64,000 nucleotides of DNA, taken from contig CALNVZ010003429.1 in NCBI GenBank assembly GCA_940671915.1, positions 24,741,388-24,805,387 on the forward strand. The letters are read 5' to 3'. Positions within the stretch are counted from its first letter, which is position 1; every line of letters starts with the position of its first letter. This stretch comes from Paracentrotus lividus. Taxonomy: Eukaryota; Echinodermata; Echinoidea; Camarodonta; Echinidae. Of the stretch, positions 1 through 12,700 are shown in pieces. The notes beneath the pieces are model-generated. The model did no database searches, was not told the DNA's origin, and saw only the letters and a list, made by a program, of their open reading frames with translations. Position numbers and translations under genes: made by a program.

Positions 1-117
1 TGCATATGCAAGTTGTCAGCTGGAATAGAATTCAGTAACTATTACGATCTTAGATTTCTTATTTTGAATATATTCAATTTTAGCAAATTCGGTCCAGAAA
101 TGTCTGAAATTTTCAAC

Positions 118-158
118 AACAACAACAACAACAGCAACAAAAACAAAACAAAACAAAA

Positions 159-192
<34 letters not shown>
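118..192. repeat. (AAC)n followed by a poly-A tract
   Basis: AAC repeats grade into AAAAC repeats and then about 30 A. It could be the tail of an old retro-insertion, but no body is recognisable. Confidence 0.85.
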
Positions 193-771
193 AGGAGGAA
201 AAACTTGTCTCAATTGATGACTAGGCATCGTTCATTTTAATTCAATACCAGCGTAAATACAGTGGGAATTCCAAGGTATTAAAAGATAATCATGAATAAA
301 AGTTTGAAACTTAATTGAATCGATATTATTCTGAATCTGGACATAATCATCATGTCTCTGTTAGCTTCAATATAGACATGAATACGATTTTAAAGGTCTA
401 CTAAATTAGAAAAATAATTGTGCATTTTTCGTTAGAAGGAATCATCAGAAGTCCCATATTACCACCCATTCTTTTAAAAACACTTTTGATAATTTATTAT
501 GATCATTTGAAAAGCCCATAATTGCCCATCCCGCTGCCATAAGCCCCGCCCCTAAAAAGCTTCATCGAAGCGATATCGTAGTCACGTGACTGTGACGTAT
601 TGTGAGTAAGCCAGCTGCAAGGACAGTGTGTATGCCGTGTAGAGATGCAGGGAGCGCCCGAGCTGGCGGGGCCGCTAACCCATGCTCCCGTTGCACGTCG
701 ACCATATATACTGTTCTTTCACACATTAGATTAGTCACTAGAATGATTTTTGGACACGATTTCATCAATAA

Positions 772-887
772 ATGTCTAATTCTTGTGTATATAAGGGTTG
801 TAGTAAGACCACTGAGGATGCTAGGGCCTAGCTTTTATGCTTGCATCGTTTTCCAAAAGAGAATGAAAGCTTTTGGAGTTTGGAGAA
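772..887 (+). pseudogene. THAP zinc-finger first exon, interrupted by a stop
   Basis: The frame from ATG 772 reads MSNSCVYKGCSKTTEDARA, TAG at 829-831, then LLCLHRFPKENESFWSLE, with a GTAAGT donor at 888-893. The C-x4-C pair, the HRFPK box and the following tryptophan are the hallmarks of a THAP domain's first half. The second C-x2-H pair would be in a later exon that I do not find. The stop makes it broken unless the base is an error. THAP domains occur in host factors and in several DNA-transposon transposases; its place inside a TTAA-flanked element favours the latter. Confidence 0.7.
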
Positions 888-1601
888 GTAAGTCAAGCTT
901 ACTTGAGCAGATTGGCTACGGGCCACAAAATGTATACTAGTACTTGCAGTAATTTTGCCGAAGTTGACTTTAAAATAATTTAATTCCTAATTCGATATGA
1001 TAGTCAGGCTTCAGATGTCGTGATATAACAGCTACTTCAAAAAAATTGCCAAAAGTGATTTTTCACTTTTATCTGTTCAATGACACCACAAGGAACAACT
1101 TCCAACTTGGTGTCAAATTTCTAATGGCCATCTTGACCATCTGAGGGGTCAAAATGGGGTCAATAAGGGTCAATTTTTCAAAATGCTTAAAATGTATCGT
1201 AAGACACAGCAAATTGTTTGTCTTGTTATACTGAACAAAAAAGTGTACAGGGTCATGTACCCCTGACCTTCCGTTGAAAAGTTATTGCCGGAAAGGTCAT
1301 AAGGTCAACAAACTTTCATTTCAGGGCAAAATACAATAAAATTATACAGAACAACACACTTGAACGTTATAGGGTGTTTATTACATGTACAAACATACCT
1401 TACTGCATGGTTCTAATTTGGAGATGTTTGAAATTATTCCTTCTACAATATAGAAAAAATTGTCTTCTTTAGATCTTACTTAATCGAGGGCGCTTTTGGC
1501 CATAACTGCCCCCATGTTGATTACTTTCAATTCAGTCTCTATCACAGACTTTGTAGGCATATTTTATGTCATTGTTATGTAAAATGATAGGCCCGAAAAT
1601 G

Positions 1602-1603
<2 letters not shown>

Positions 1604-1635
<32 letters not shown>
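1604..1635. repeat. (TA)n microsatellite
   Basis: About 16 uninterrupted TA repeats inside the inner element. Confidence 0.95.
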
Positions 1636-1637
<2 letters not shown>

Positions 1638-2014
1638 TATCATACATATTTCTTATCACCTTGCTTGATATTTTAGGAATAATCTATATAATTATGATGA
1701 TTGTAACCATATTTCCTCGTCTGTCATCGTAAGTATTATTTAACAATGTAATAATTTCACTTAAAAAATATGCACGTATCCATTATGTTCTTTAGGCAAA
1801 TCAAATCAAGGGCGTAATTTAGATATTCATCCACAAGATCAGCATTCTACTAAAGGTATTATAGTACAAGATCTGCTGGTCCATTTGTACCTGATAATTA
1901 ACACAAAGGAAGCATCTCAATCTTTTATTTCTTCAGTGAGAGTCTTCAGTGTTTTCACACCCATCGGAACATTCACAGGCATCTGCATACCATCATATTT
2001 TCTTGCAACCGCAT

Positions 2015-3337
2015 CTATTTGTGGCGCATGATCCTCGGCAAGAACACCGGATGAAGTTCAAGCAAAGCTTCTGGTGCTGGTGGATTGGTACACATAATTG
2101 GTATTAACTGTCTCCATCTACCAATTATCCAGGAGTACTCCTTGTCGGCTGGAGGAAAGGCGAGGACATGGCTTACAGACGTCTTCCCAACACAGAGCCA
2201 TGAGAATGATTCTTCCATGTGTGGTTTTAGAGTACCAAGAGTTTGGAGGAAGTTGCCGGACCCTCTTAGCCATTCTGAGCGAATAACATCCATCTCAGTT
2301 CCTTTGTAGACTCTGACTTAGTGCTAGCTGTGCTGTAGAGTTGACAACACATACTTTTCCATTTCTTTTAGATCCATTGGCAGTTCTTCTGTCGAGCCAA
2401 AGATGGTGAATGCAGCCAATGTGGTATCATCGCATTGCAGGAATGTCTTGAAATGGCTTGCCACACCCTTGCCAGCAAATGTTCCTGTGTTGTCTGTACC
2501 CTTGGAAAGCATACCATCCTATGAGTGCCTCAGCCCTTTTCTTTCCAAGTTTCTGATAGCTTTCCCGAGAGTCTTTCACCTTGATTTCTTACAAGTGTGT
2601 CCTTTAGGAAGTAAGGATAACAGCCTGTCAACAGAATAAAAACACAGTCATCTGTGTCCACAGAAAATAGTCTAACTTCGCAGTTGGCTCCTTACGAGTA
2701 ACATGAAAGCATTGAGAATGACAAGTTGATCTCCTTCTTCCAATGTGTGACGTCCATCTAGCAATTCTGGCATAGGTACATCCTGCGTCGCAATTGGCTA
2801 TTATACTGGTGTGGTGCATAGCACTTTCTTGTGGAGTGCTTGTAGTGACACAATACCTTATCTGCTAGGTATTCTGTTAATTCAGCTTTGGTCTCGATGT
2901 GTGCAGGAAGGACTTCAAATTCCTGATTTCTGTGTTGTCATTTACATGGTAGTGGATAGATGTTGATTGTTTTGTTCTCTTGTCGCTCGTGTTTCTTTGA
3001 GGATCCTGGTAGGTACTGGTCAAACAGGATACGAACTTCGTTGTATGGCTGACTCAAAGTTATTTATTATATCCAGAAATTTCCTGGCAAGTCTGATCCG
3101 GTGAATTTTTCTGATTGAGATTTTTGTGACCATCTTCACGATACACATAGCGTCTACCAGAAGTATCTCCTTTCTTGCATTCACAGGGCCCTCGTCATTC
3201 TCTGGTTCATGGACGTCGTTTGGTAGAGGAAGATTCATATCAGCTGGACTGCCTGGACTGCCAGAGAGCATAATCATTGAACCATCTGGATGAAAATTAG
3301 ACGTGGAGCATTGCTGAACTCGTAATCTCCTATGCAT
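2015..3337 (-). pseudogene. Degenerate ORF of a repeat-encoded invertebrate protein (VDTD / GTDNTG motifs)
   Basis: Minus-strand reading shows, across frameshifts, LFSVDTDDCVFILLTGCYP (about 2600-2670), then ALIGWYAFQG and TDNTGTFAGKGVASHFKTF (about 2440-2535). Further pieces lie downstream to 2015 and upstream to 3337 (MHRRLRVQQC start). I recognise the spacing of a VDTDxxVLL motif followed by an F-x-G-x-D-x-T motif from abundant transposon-like ORFs in marine invertebrate genomes. The function of that family is not known to me. It is clearly broken by several frameshifts here. Confidence 0.6.
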
Positions 3338-3580
3338 CCTTTACTCAAACTCTGGCCTGCTCTTTGCTACAACTAGGAGTCGGGATAGTATAGTCGTCTC
3401 TCTTGCTTTACAGTAACTAGTTGACCTTTCACCTTGGCTCGGGTTGCTGGACTAACATCCTTGAAAGAAGGTGATATTGTTTTTCTTCTGAGAGTCCCAG
3501 GAGCTAGCTGTTTTTTACCATCCTCGATGATACAAATTCTCAAATGCTTCTTTTCCCAGAGTGTCTCGATCTTCAATAGC

Positions 3581-4095
3581 TATGTTCACACGGACCATCA
3601 GGGTTTTAGTCCTCGAGGATTGTATCCTTAGAATTTAAACCCCGACGGCTTGTTCTCGAGTTGCGTTCACACGGAGTGCTTATCCTCGGGATAGTTATCC
3701 TCGAGGATAAGTGAGAGGCTCGATGACCGGAAGTTCAAGTTGTATGTAGCGTGCGCTATTTATTTCCTTGTACTATTCGGCTATGTCCCTTGACTGACCC
3801 GGAAGTTTAACCGTTACAAGAGTCACTCTATCCTCGAGAACAGTAACTCCAAGTTAAAATCGTGTCACACCGTCAAACGCGCGATCGGAGACCCCACCCA
3901 CGCTTGGAGTTTCGAGCCTTACCCTAAGATCTGTCGAGAAACATAAACCCCACTTGTCCTCGAGAACATAAACACCGAGTTCGTTCACACGGCCTGAAGC
4001 TCCAAGTTAACTCCAAGTTGTCCTCGAGAACATAGTCCTCGAGGACAACTTGGAGTTAACTTGGAGTTAAGGCTTGCCGTGTGAACGATACTAAT
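3581..4095. mobile_element. MITE with TTCACACGG termini and repeated TCCTCGAGGA motifs
   Basis: It is bounded by ATGTTCACACGG on the left and GCCGTGTGAAC on the right, with further TTCACACGG copies at about 3665 and 3983. TCCTCGAGGA-type palindromes recur throughout. It contains a perfect 29-bp hairpin with a 9-nt loop (4000-4028 with 4038-4066). Confidence 0.7.
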
Positions 4096-6204
4096 GTTTT
4101 TGGCCACTTCGGCAGGGGTAACAGCATAGGTTACTAAGTTAAAACATGTCACTTTGCATGAATGGATTTCCTTGCTTAGTGATGACATCCACTACAGTGC
4201 TTTGGAAGCGCGTGTAATCATCTTTGCACTTTTCTCACCTCGTGTCTCATGGTGAAGTGTGGATGGTTGCCTACCTCCAATTCCTGCATACTCTTTTTCC
4301 TAATTACTGTAAATAAGAATCATTAAATAAAACATTTTTTACATGTAAATAACCACCCCAAAACATGAAACTTACCAGTTCTTAACAAGTATAACATACA
4401 TTAGCCTGAAATGAAAGTTCGTTGACCTTTTGACCTTTCCGGCAATAGCTTCTTATCGGAAGGTCAGGGGTATGTGACTCTGTACACTTTTTTGTTCAGT
4501 ATATCATGACAAACAATTTGCTGTGTCAATTGATACATTTCGAGCATTTTTGAAAATTGACCCATATTGACCCCTTTTTGACCCCTCTGAAGGTCAAGAT
4601 GGCCGTTACAAATTTGACACCAAGTTGGAATCTATTCTTTGTGATGTCACTGAACACTTAAAAGTGAAAAATCACTTTTGGCAATTTTTTTGAAGTAGAT
4701 GACATCTGAAGCCTGACTATGAAGGAAATGAGAATATTGTTTGAGTAGGTTTAGACCTACTGACAAGTAATAACATCTCTTCTACTTACAGTAGAGGTCA
4801 GTTGATGATAAACCATGGATATACTGGAGGGAGCGAAGGCAGAATGAAAGTAGGACAGTTATGCAATACTAGTAGTACATACAGGCGACGAGATCAGACT
4901 ATACATGTAATATGAGGGCAGTGCGATGTGTATTCGCATGCTACTACTATGCAGAAATATTACCTCATAGGGCAGATATGGTGCTAGTGCGTGTCGTGTA
5001 TGTATACACTAAATACACACATGACATGAATTTGCCCTATAGCTGCCCTATCACCACTAACTCTACACACATATAAACTCACAGTACATGTACAGACAGA
5101 CGAGGATGTTTGGTAGAAGAATGATAGAATTACGCAAGATTTGAATATTTTGGGGCAAAATTGTTCTCTGATGATATGTAACAGATATTTCTTAGGACTT
5201 TCATATACTAAATCTACATTCATTATTAGTCAATTTTGTTAGTTCTCGCTTGCACAAAGGAGTCCAATATTGCGTTTTGTGTACATAGTCGCCGTTTGTT
5301 TTGGAGTCTTACTTTCAATACGTCATTCCGCTAATGAACCAATCAGCTCACAGGTTTCAGGAATGTTACCAAAACCTATAGTTTTCCACATTTTTCGTCA
5401 AATTGAGACTTTCTTATGAAAAACAAATTTCACTTTCGTTTTTAGAAGGTAAGTATCCACTGAATAAGCCCAATTTGTTTTTCTAATTTAGTGGACCTTT
5501 AAAATCAAGTGTAATTTTCTTATCCCCAGAAAACATTTATGTAGACGCACAATACTCTTTATGTCATGAATGTTTCAAGATAATTATTCCAAGAGGCACC
5601 CGACTAACCATCAGCTACATTCTGCTTTTCTTTACCACATATTCTTGAAATGAAGAAGAAGAAGAAAAAGAAAAAACACGATGAACACTTCTCTTCGTCT
5701 CTATTCCGCAGTGAAGACATGGATACAGCCCAAGGAGTTTAATGTTAGCGAATGTTCGGCTAGAGAGGCCCCTGCTTCGGGTGTGTATAGCCGGAAACCG
5801 AGCACTCTCGATACCTCATTTGCATATTAAAATATCTCATTTGCATAGATGTAGTTTCGCGGATGACAAGGTGGAGGATAGAATGACAGGATGGAGATGC
5901 GAGGGAGCGAACTTCGGGTCGAGGCAAGGCTGGTCGCATTTCTCTATACATTCCGGTGAAAATGCTGAGAAGTAATACTTGATATAACCATTCTTCTTCG
6001 TTCATTTAGTACTTCTTAGAAAATGTGACATAATGTATTGTCCCATTATGAATGCGTAGAATAAATCGAAGTGAAACTTAGTTTAATGGGTAATCATAAT
6101 GTATTACAATTACATAAGATAATACCGTTGTCAGATGAAATTATGAAAAATGCATGATATCCGTTGAATTTATCATTTACGTTTAAGTGAAAATGTATTC
6201 CAAA

Positions 6205-6530
6205 CGGGGTCTTCCCAGAAGTCCTCGGTCCCACGAGTCCGAGTATTTTCCGACGAGTCCTCGATCCCACGAGTCCTCGGTCCCACGATTCCTCGATCTC
6301 ACGAGTACTCGGTCCCACGAGTCCTCGATCCCACGAGTCTTGGTGCCACGAGGCCGGTATTTATTATGATGAGAGAAATATGATATGAGAAAAATCGGCC
6401 TCGTGGGACCGAGGACTGGTGGAAAAATACTCGGCCTCGTGGACCGAGGACTCGTGGAAAAATACTCGGACCCGCGGGACCGAGGACTCGTGGACCGAGA
6501 CCTCGTGGGACCGAGACTCGTGGACCCTCC
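6205..6530. repeat. Inverted array of 'CTCGGTCCCACGAGTC' units (copy 1)
   Basis: About eight imperfect ~17-bp units read CTCG(G/A)TCCCACGAGTC on the left arm (6205-6358), and their complement fills the right arm (6397-6530), so the whole folds into one large hairpin. The left end is CGGGGTCTTCCCA. The same family recurs at 21572-22182 and 32380-32436. Confidence 0.85.
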
Positions 6531-6787
6531 CCATTTCAAACACCCTTGCGTTGCGCTAATCGGATGATGTGTGACGTCAGAAATCCCAGGAACACGGTGG
6601 CGGATCCAAGATTTGAAAAATGGAGGGGCGCCTTGTACAGTCAATGGGGGTGGGGGGGTTCAAATATCATGATTTGAGGGACAGGTACCCTTCGCCTGCG
6701 CCTGCATTTGTCAATAATGCAACATGAACGAGGATAAAATAATATATGACATAATACAGATTTAAAACACTATCCGTGAGTGTTGTT

Positions 6788-6937
6788 TGATTTTTTTTTT
6801 ATATTATTATTATTTTATTTTTATTTTATTTTTAAATTTATTTATTATTATTATTTTTTTTTTGGGGGGGGGGTCTTTTATTTATTTTATTTTTGTATTT
6901 CTTCTCGCTCTTTTTTTTTTTTTTTTTTTTTTTGTCT
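6788..6937. repeat. AT-rich and poly-T low-complexity tract
   Basis: ATTATT, TTTTA and T(n)G(n) runs. The open frames across it are artefacts of composition. Confidence 0.9.
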
Positions 6938-8262
6938 TTACATGTCAACAATATTCAACGAAAGTAAGATTGTAATTGGAATCTTTAGGTAAAGATGAAG
7001 TAATAAATATTTTTGTTTATACAGTGCGCCTTTGTTTTCCATCTACATTTTTTGATGATTTATAAATAAAGTGTATCTGACAAAAAAAAATTATACTGAC
7101 ACTGTGCATTCGAGTCCCCTCATGCGATGGTTAATGGAAAAACAACGAGGGATGATAATATTATTATTTTACCAGTCATCAAAAAGTTGCGCTAGCTTGA
7201 AATGAATTGTAATGAGGATATTCTACACTTTATTCGTCATCAATTGTTCAAATTCTTCTGTTTATTTTCTTTAGCATTGCCACATTTGTTTGAATCTTTC
7301 TCTTTAGACACTGTTAGAAATGAACTAGTTGGGAGACATTCAAGGGGAAATGCGCATGCATACAAATATGGATTATCGATGAATACCTATGAAACAAGAT
7401 AAACATGATTTGAAGAGCTGTATTAAAAATTAAAAAAAAAAAAATCCATTTTCTAACTTTTGAGAATAAAGTGTGTTTTTTATTTCTGTGTTGTTGTTTT
7501 TTTTTTGCCTACAAATTTGCGCACTCACTTATTGACATAGGGTCTTAATTAAAACGTAACGTTATCAAAATAAAATCATTTTTCTTATGGAAAAAAAATT
7601 AATACTCATAAAATTTCGATAAATACCCTGGGTCAAAGAGAGGTACCTAACTGAACATTAGTCTGATAACAATATTCATGATATTAGTGTCATCAAAATG
7701 ATTTAGCGCCTTTTTAAAATCAGGTAATCTCCTCATATCACCGTGATCGATACCAAGTCGGATGATGTGATCGACAAGGGCATTGGAGAATGTTATCCAA
7801 GTGATAAGATGGGCAAGCAAGCTTTGATGTCGTCCCTTGCTAAAAATGAGCCGAGTTGAGCAACGCAGTCTCACCGGCGAGTCCGAGGCCGAGGCAACAC
7901 AAAACCTAGCAAAATACTACATTGCCGCGCAGCAAGTCAGTAATCGGTCTGTCACGTCTGCAGTCGGTTCGGCCAACTTGTGGCTGAGGTATTTCGGCGT
8001 GAAAGTTTCAACGCTATGGATTTCACGCAGCGTGGGAAAATTTAAACGAAGTGCAGTGGAGGAAATGTTAAATGTCATGTATTAGATCTTTGTTTTAGCT
8101 TGGGATGGGAAATCTGCCGGCATTTCTGTCAGACTAAATGAAACCCAATTATCCTTGGAAGCAGGCGATTGAATAATATAAATAAGCACCAGGAAAACAC
8201 AAAATAATAGAAGAAAGCTATTTTATTCGGCGGTGTGTCCCGGTATGTTCTTTCCCCTTATA

Positions 8263-9277
8263 CACTGTCCGTCATAAAGGTGGAATATTTTTTTGATTTT
8301 GCTCTGACTTTAATTTCTTGAATATCTTTGTCCCTGCTTTTCCCTTTTGGGACCCTGGTTATATCTTGGACATTCTCCCAACCCTTCACGTGGACCTTTT
8401 TCAAAAGAAGTTTTGTCAACCCCCGTGATGCCCATTTTTGTCATTTTTCCTCATTTTGGGGGTCCTTTTTGTTTTCCCGGCCGATCAAACCCCCCTCAGT
8501 CCTACCCCCAGGAAACGCGACTCAGGTGTACTGTTTTATATTGTTCTTTAAGTTAAATCTATATTTCCGGGGATAGGCTTAGGTCTCTTGTCTAGGGGTG
8601 GGGTTGAAGTAAAAAACGAGATTGGTGGAAATTCAGAATATTTCATTCCATCTTTATGCTGAAAACAATAGAAATGGAAAACCACCTTTAACCCTTAAAT
8701 ATCATCATTTTCCCCTTAAATTTTGTTTAGCCTTGTTGACAAGGCTGTAAATAGTCATTATTGATAATATTTTATTTTGATTTATGTTTGGTTAAGATTT
8801 TACAATACAATTTAGGGAAGATAAAAATTTCCATATTGGTTAAAAATTGAATAAAATGAATGTTGAACCCCAATCAAAATAAATTTTGACCCCTCCCCTA
8901 GACAAAAGGGTCGAGCCTGTAACCATAAATCTAGGGGAAAAAAAAAAATAAATAAATAAATCTAGAATTAATTTAAAGAACAATAACAAATCTCCACCTC
9001 AGACGTGTTTCCTTGAGGTAGGACTGAGGGGGCCTTGGTGGGTCGCGTGAACAAAAAAGGGCCCCCAAAATAAGAAAAAATGACGAAAATGGCCATCTTC
9101 TGGGGGTGACAAACTTTTTTGAAGAAAAATCCCCGGAAAGGGTTGAGGGAACGTCCAAGATATACCCAGGATCCCAGAAAGTGAAAGCGGTGACAAACAC
9201 ATTCAAGAAATTAATAACGGAGCAACATAATGTCGATTGAGCCAGAAAAAAATATTCCACCTTTATGACGAACAGTG
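8263..9277. mobile_element. Foldback DNA transposon, CACTG termini, TA target site (Tc1/mariner-like)
   Basis: TA (8261-8262 and 9278-9279) flanks inverted termini CACTGT(C/T)CGTCATAAAGG. The arms run roughly 8263-8620 and 8875-9277, are diverged but alignable throughout, and leave about 250 bp of loop. TA plus CACTG matches the Tc1/mariner style. No transposase frame is present, so it is non-autonomous. Confidence 0.85.
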
Positions 9278-9279
9278 TA

Positions 9280-9735
9280 ATACGCTCGTTAGTCCAAAAA
9301 TGTAATAGGTTTGTTAGCCCCGACCAGATAAATGTCCGTTTATCATTTTTTTTTTCCTCGTTTTTTCGAACATTAAATTTGATTCAATTGTCCGGAAGAT
9401 TTGTTTGTCTGAAAATAAGTTAGGGTTCGTTATTCGAAACGTTTTATTCAATATTCCGAATGTTTCATTCTCCGTTATGCAAAAATAAATACAGTTTGAT
9501 AATTTATCCGACATTAAATAAGGTTGGTTAATTTGACATAAAATTGGATTATAACGTTGGGATTGTATCATTTTCCGATTAACGAACCCTATTACATCTT
9601 TTGAATAACGATCCTTATTTAATTTTCAGATTAACGAATGCTATCTAATTTTTGGATCAAAAAGCCCATGAAGAACCGAGCCTTTGGACTATGGAATATA
9701 TTTGGTCTAACGAACCTTTGCACTAACGAGCTATA
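9280..9735. repeat. Degenerate short-period repeat, 'GTTCGTTA' phrase
   Basis: Variants of GTTCGTTAxTCCGAAAAT or its complement recur every ~35-45 bp, from CGCTCGTTAGTCC at 9284 to GCACTAACGAGC at 9719-9730. Its ends are inverted relative to each other, so it may be an old foldback element. Confidence 0.6.
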
Positions 9736-9739
9736 ACCG

Positions 9740-12700
9740 TCCCCATGTGCCCTAAATTCGGCGTGCATGTCATTATTATTAGAAGACAAAAAAGATAATG
9801 CTTTGAACATGAATCTGTCCTTTCGATCTTTTGCATCACTATCAATCATCCACAGCTGCTCAATATATTTAGCTTCTTTTTTTTTTTTTTTTTAGCCAAA
9901 TAAAAATCCCGGTTTCCTTTTCGGCATAAAATTCTCGAAAAAACATGCCTCTCATAAAAAAAAAACCTGTCAGTATACTCACAAAATAATTTATATAACT
10001 GATATATCCTACGTCAATATTTTAGGGGTCGAAGAGAGTTCAACGGATTTAATGGTTTCCCAATATTGTTTGCTTTCCATGTTCTCCTTTTATTTCCCCT
10101 GAACATTAAAGGGCAATCCATCCCCGAGTACAAATGTTCCTATTCCGATAGTTTTATTGTTTCCTTTTGTTTTGTTCTAGATTTCACTCGGGAATATTAG
10201 ATAAAGAAATAAATAGAAATAATGTTTTGAAAATATATGGTCTCCTATTACTACCTAGGGATGTCAGTTTGACTTATTAGACTTGCATGGGCATCCCAAA
10301 AGGATTTTTTATTATTATATTTTTTTTAATTATTTATATAATACATAAATTCCCGTTTCAGTGATTGTAAGGTCAGTTCTAAAACATTTTTGAAACAATG
10401 TATTGTTGTTGTTATTGAAAAATTAGCAAGGAAAATACCATTTCATCAGGAATCAAACAAGAGGGTTCATGATTGCTAAACAGGCGCTCTTACGACTGAG
10501 CTATGACAAACCCTATATAAGTGTCCGTCCTAGAGAGCCCCTTAGCTTCCAATGCTCTATTGATTAGAAGTTATAGAACCAGACTTTCTGATCAGTTTGT
10601 CTCTTTGTTGTTATCATACTTTAACCAAGGTTTGATTATTTTTATTTTATTTTTTTTTACACAAGGAGCAATGATTTCTTATTAAACATTATAATAGATA
10701 AGTTTAGATATATTATATATTAAGGCACATGGATGCATGTATATGCAAGTTGTATGAATATTAAACCGTTGTTTACAGGTCTAGTGACCTATGTTTAAAC
10801 TTTACAGAGGTATTTTAGTTAATGGGCAAACAATTAAGCGAACATTTAGGTGCTCATTACCATTCCTTTCGAATAACGATCTATAAAGCAGTACTTAAAA
10901 GCCATAATAAAGTTCATGGTAATTGTCCTAGATTCTCAAAGTCAATGATAATCATCCTTGAAAGTAAACGGCCATTTTTACGATTATGCAGTTTTATATG
11001 ATTATCTGGGATCATTACGAATTTCATTTCGAAATGAACTATAACACTAAATTGGCCATCTGTTTCTACCCAGTTTTCTTATCATTTCGATGCAAACTGT
11101 GATTCATGTTTACAAGGACTTGTAGCATAATGTGCTCATCTCAAGTTTTTCAAACTCATTATTTTGAATATAATTTTCCATAAAATTTATGCTGCATTGG
11201 CTTTAAATATATTTATGGAGCTGAAATTCAAATTGCGCTATCAAAATCCACTTTTTTTAAAAATGGAAACTGGTTATAATAGATACAGACTCCTTCACAC
11301 ATAGATGCCTTTGAAGAAAAGTATCAATCTAAGTTTTGAGAGCAATATTATCAAATTCTTACATCATGTCTCCGCTACCAAAGTCGGAAAGTTTCTAAAA
11401 TGGATTTAGACCCTATCGGAAATAACTGTTTCGTTTGTACTTTTAGATTGAAATAACATTTCATTCATACCTGATTCACACAGGCAAAAAGACCCTAAGT
11501 TGCTATTCACGACATTGTGCGATTTGGCATCCTTTAAGAGTCGAACTTTACGGTGTAACTGTACCCATTAAATACTTGTATCTAAACAAAACGGCCTGAT
11601 TTGTGCAAGGTAATGCAGGCAATAAAAATATAATGATCGCGGTAATTTCGCAGCCATTTGTATTGTCGATGGTCTATGTATCCCAAGAGAGATAGACACA
11701 TACAGAGTACCCATACAGAGATGGGGATATGTTAAGAAAATTAAAGATACAGCAATAAGATCTTCGAGACCGATGTTGTTGTTTTTAAGGCAATATATAG
11801 CAATACAATTGAATAAGAATGCATTGAGAATTGTGCAATGAAATATCTACTAGTGCATTAATGTTCTGTAACCATTATTTAATACTCACATTACCAAATA
11901 TTGATTACTGAATGTCAACAAAACTACTTTTGCCTCTAGTAAAATGTTAACATTTCTACACCTGCAATTAAAATGTTTCGATATCTACTATAGATAGTGA
12001 AGTAACGTGAAGGAAAGAATACAATACGAACTCGCAGTGTGAAAAGAAGCATGTTTAATTATTACTATACAATAACTAATATAAAAAATGTTATAATTGT
12101 CCATGATTATGTTAATGTTATTTTATATTATCCTACAATTCGGCTACTTTAACATCTACTCTAGATGGTATAATAGCTCTTAATGGTGCCATCCTTCATT
12201 CGCATAGCTGTCAGTTTTCAAAATTAATTTGATAATATTAATCATGTATTACATTAATGTGATATTATAACTATGAATACAAATGATAATAACGAAAACA
12301 GTTTATTTATCTCTTTATTTATATAATATTTATTTATCTGTTATTTTAGCAATAAAAACAAACAACAAACAAATAAACAATAAACACTAGGACTGCTTTA
12401 AATAATGACAATTTTACTTTGAAATTATGTTTAATATGTAAATGTTATATTTGCTCGTCGTGTTTTGTTGGCTTCGTGAAAACCATCTTCCTTTATTACT
12501 TTGTTTATCCATTATCTCCGCGTCACGTCTTTCCCATTCTTGATTATCTATTACATGCCTTTTTTATAATATCTTCTCGATGTCATTGCTTGGTAATGAT
12601 GCTCCTGCTTTTTAACTTTCACCCATCACATCCACTCCACTCCATCTTCCTCAAGACGCTGTGCATCGCATCCCTTCTTGCCCCATTTTTGCTCCTCCAT

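Larger units (their letters stand above)
1000..4720. mobile_element. Inner 3.7 kb element with ~320 bp inverted termini
   Basis: 1000-1325 and 4405-4720 are inverted copies of each other, both beginning ATAGTCAGGCTTCAGATG and ending at CTTTCATTTCAGG. They share the GGTCAA-rich middle. The element lies inside the TTAA element and carries minus-strand coding relics. Confidence 0.85.
394..5498. mobile_element. Outer TIR element with TTAA target duplication (Kolobok-like candidate)
   Basis: TTAA at 390-393 and 5499-5502 flanks inverted termini beginning AGGTC(T/C)ACTAAATTAG, about 27-35 bp with few mismatches. A TTAA duplication together with an internal THAP exon fits the Kolobok type, while piggyBac also uses TTAA. 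The rest of any transposase is missing, apparently displaced by the nested element at 1000-4720. The family name is inference; the termini are seen directly. Confidence 0.7.

Noticed and set aside
602..940. 112-codon plus-strand frame overlapping the THAP exon
   Set aside because: It is in a different frame from the C-x4-C and HRFPK motifs and has no recognisable content.
6205..6530. Regular ~17-bp repeats resembling a CRISPR array
   Set aside because: There are no unique spacers, the two arms are inverted, and the genome is eukaryotic.
6183..6644. 153-codon Ser/Arg/Gly-rich frame
   Set aside because: It is produced by the CACGAG hairpin array; the same word in another phase gives equally long frames on both strands.
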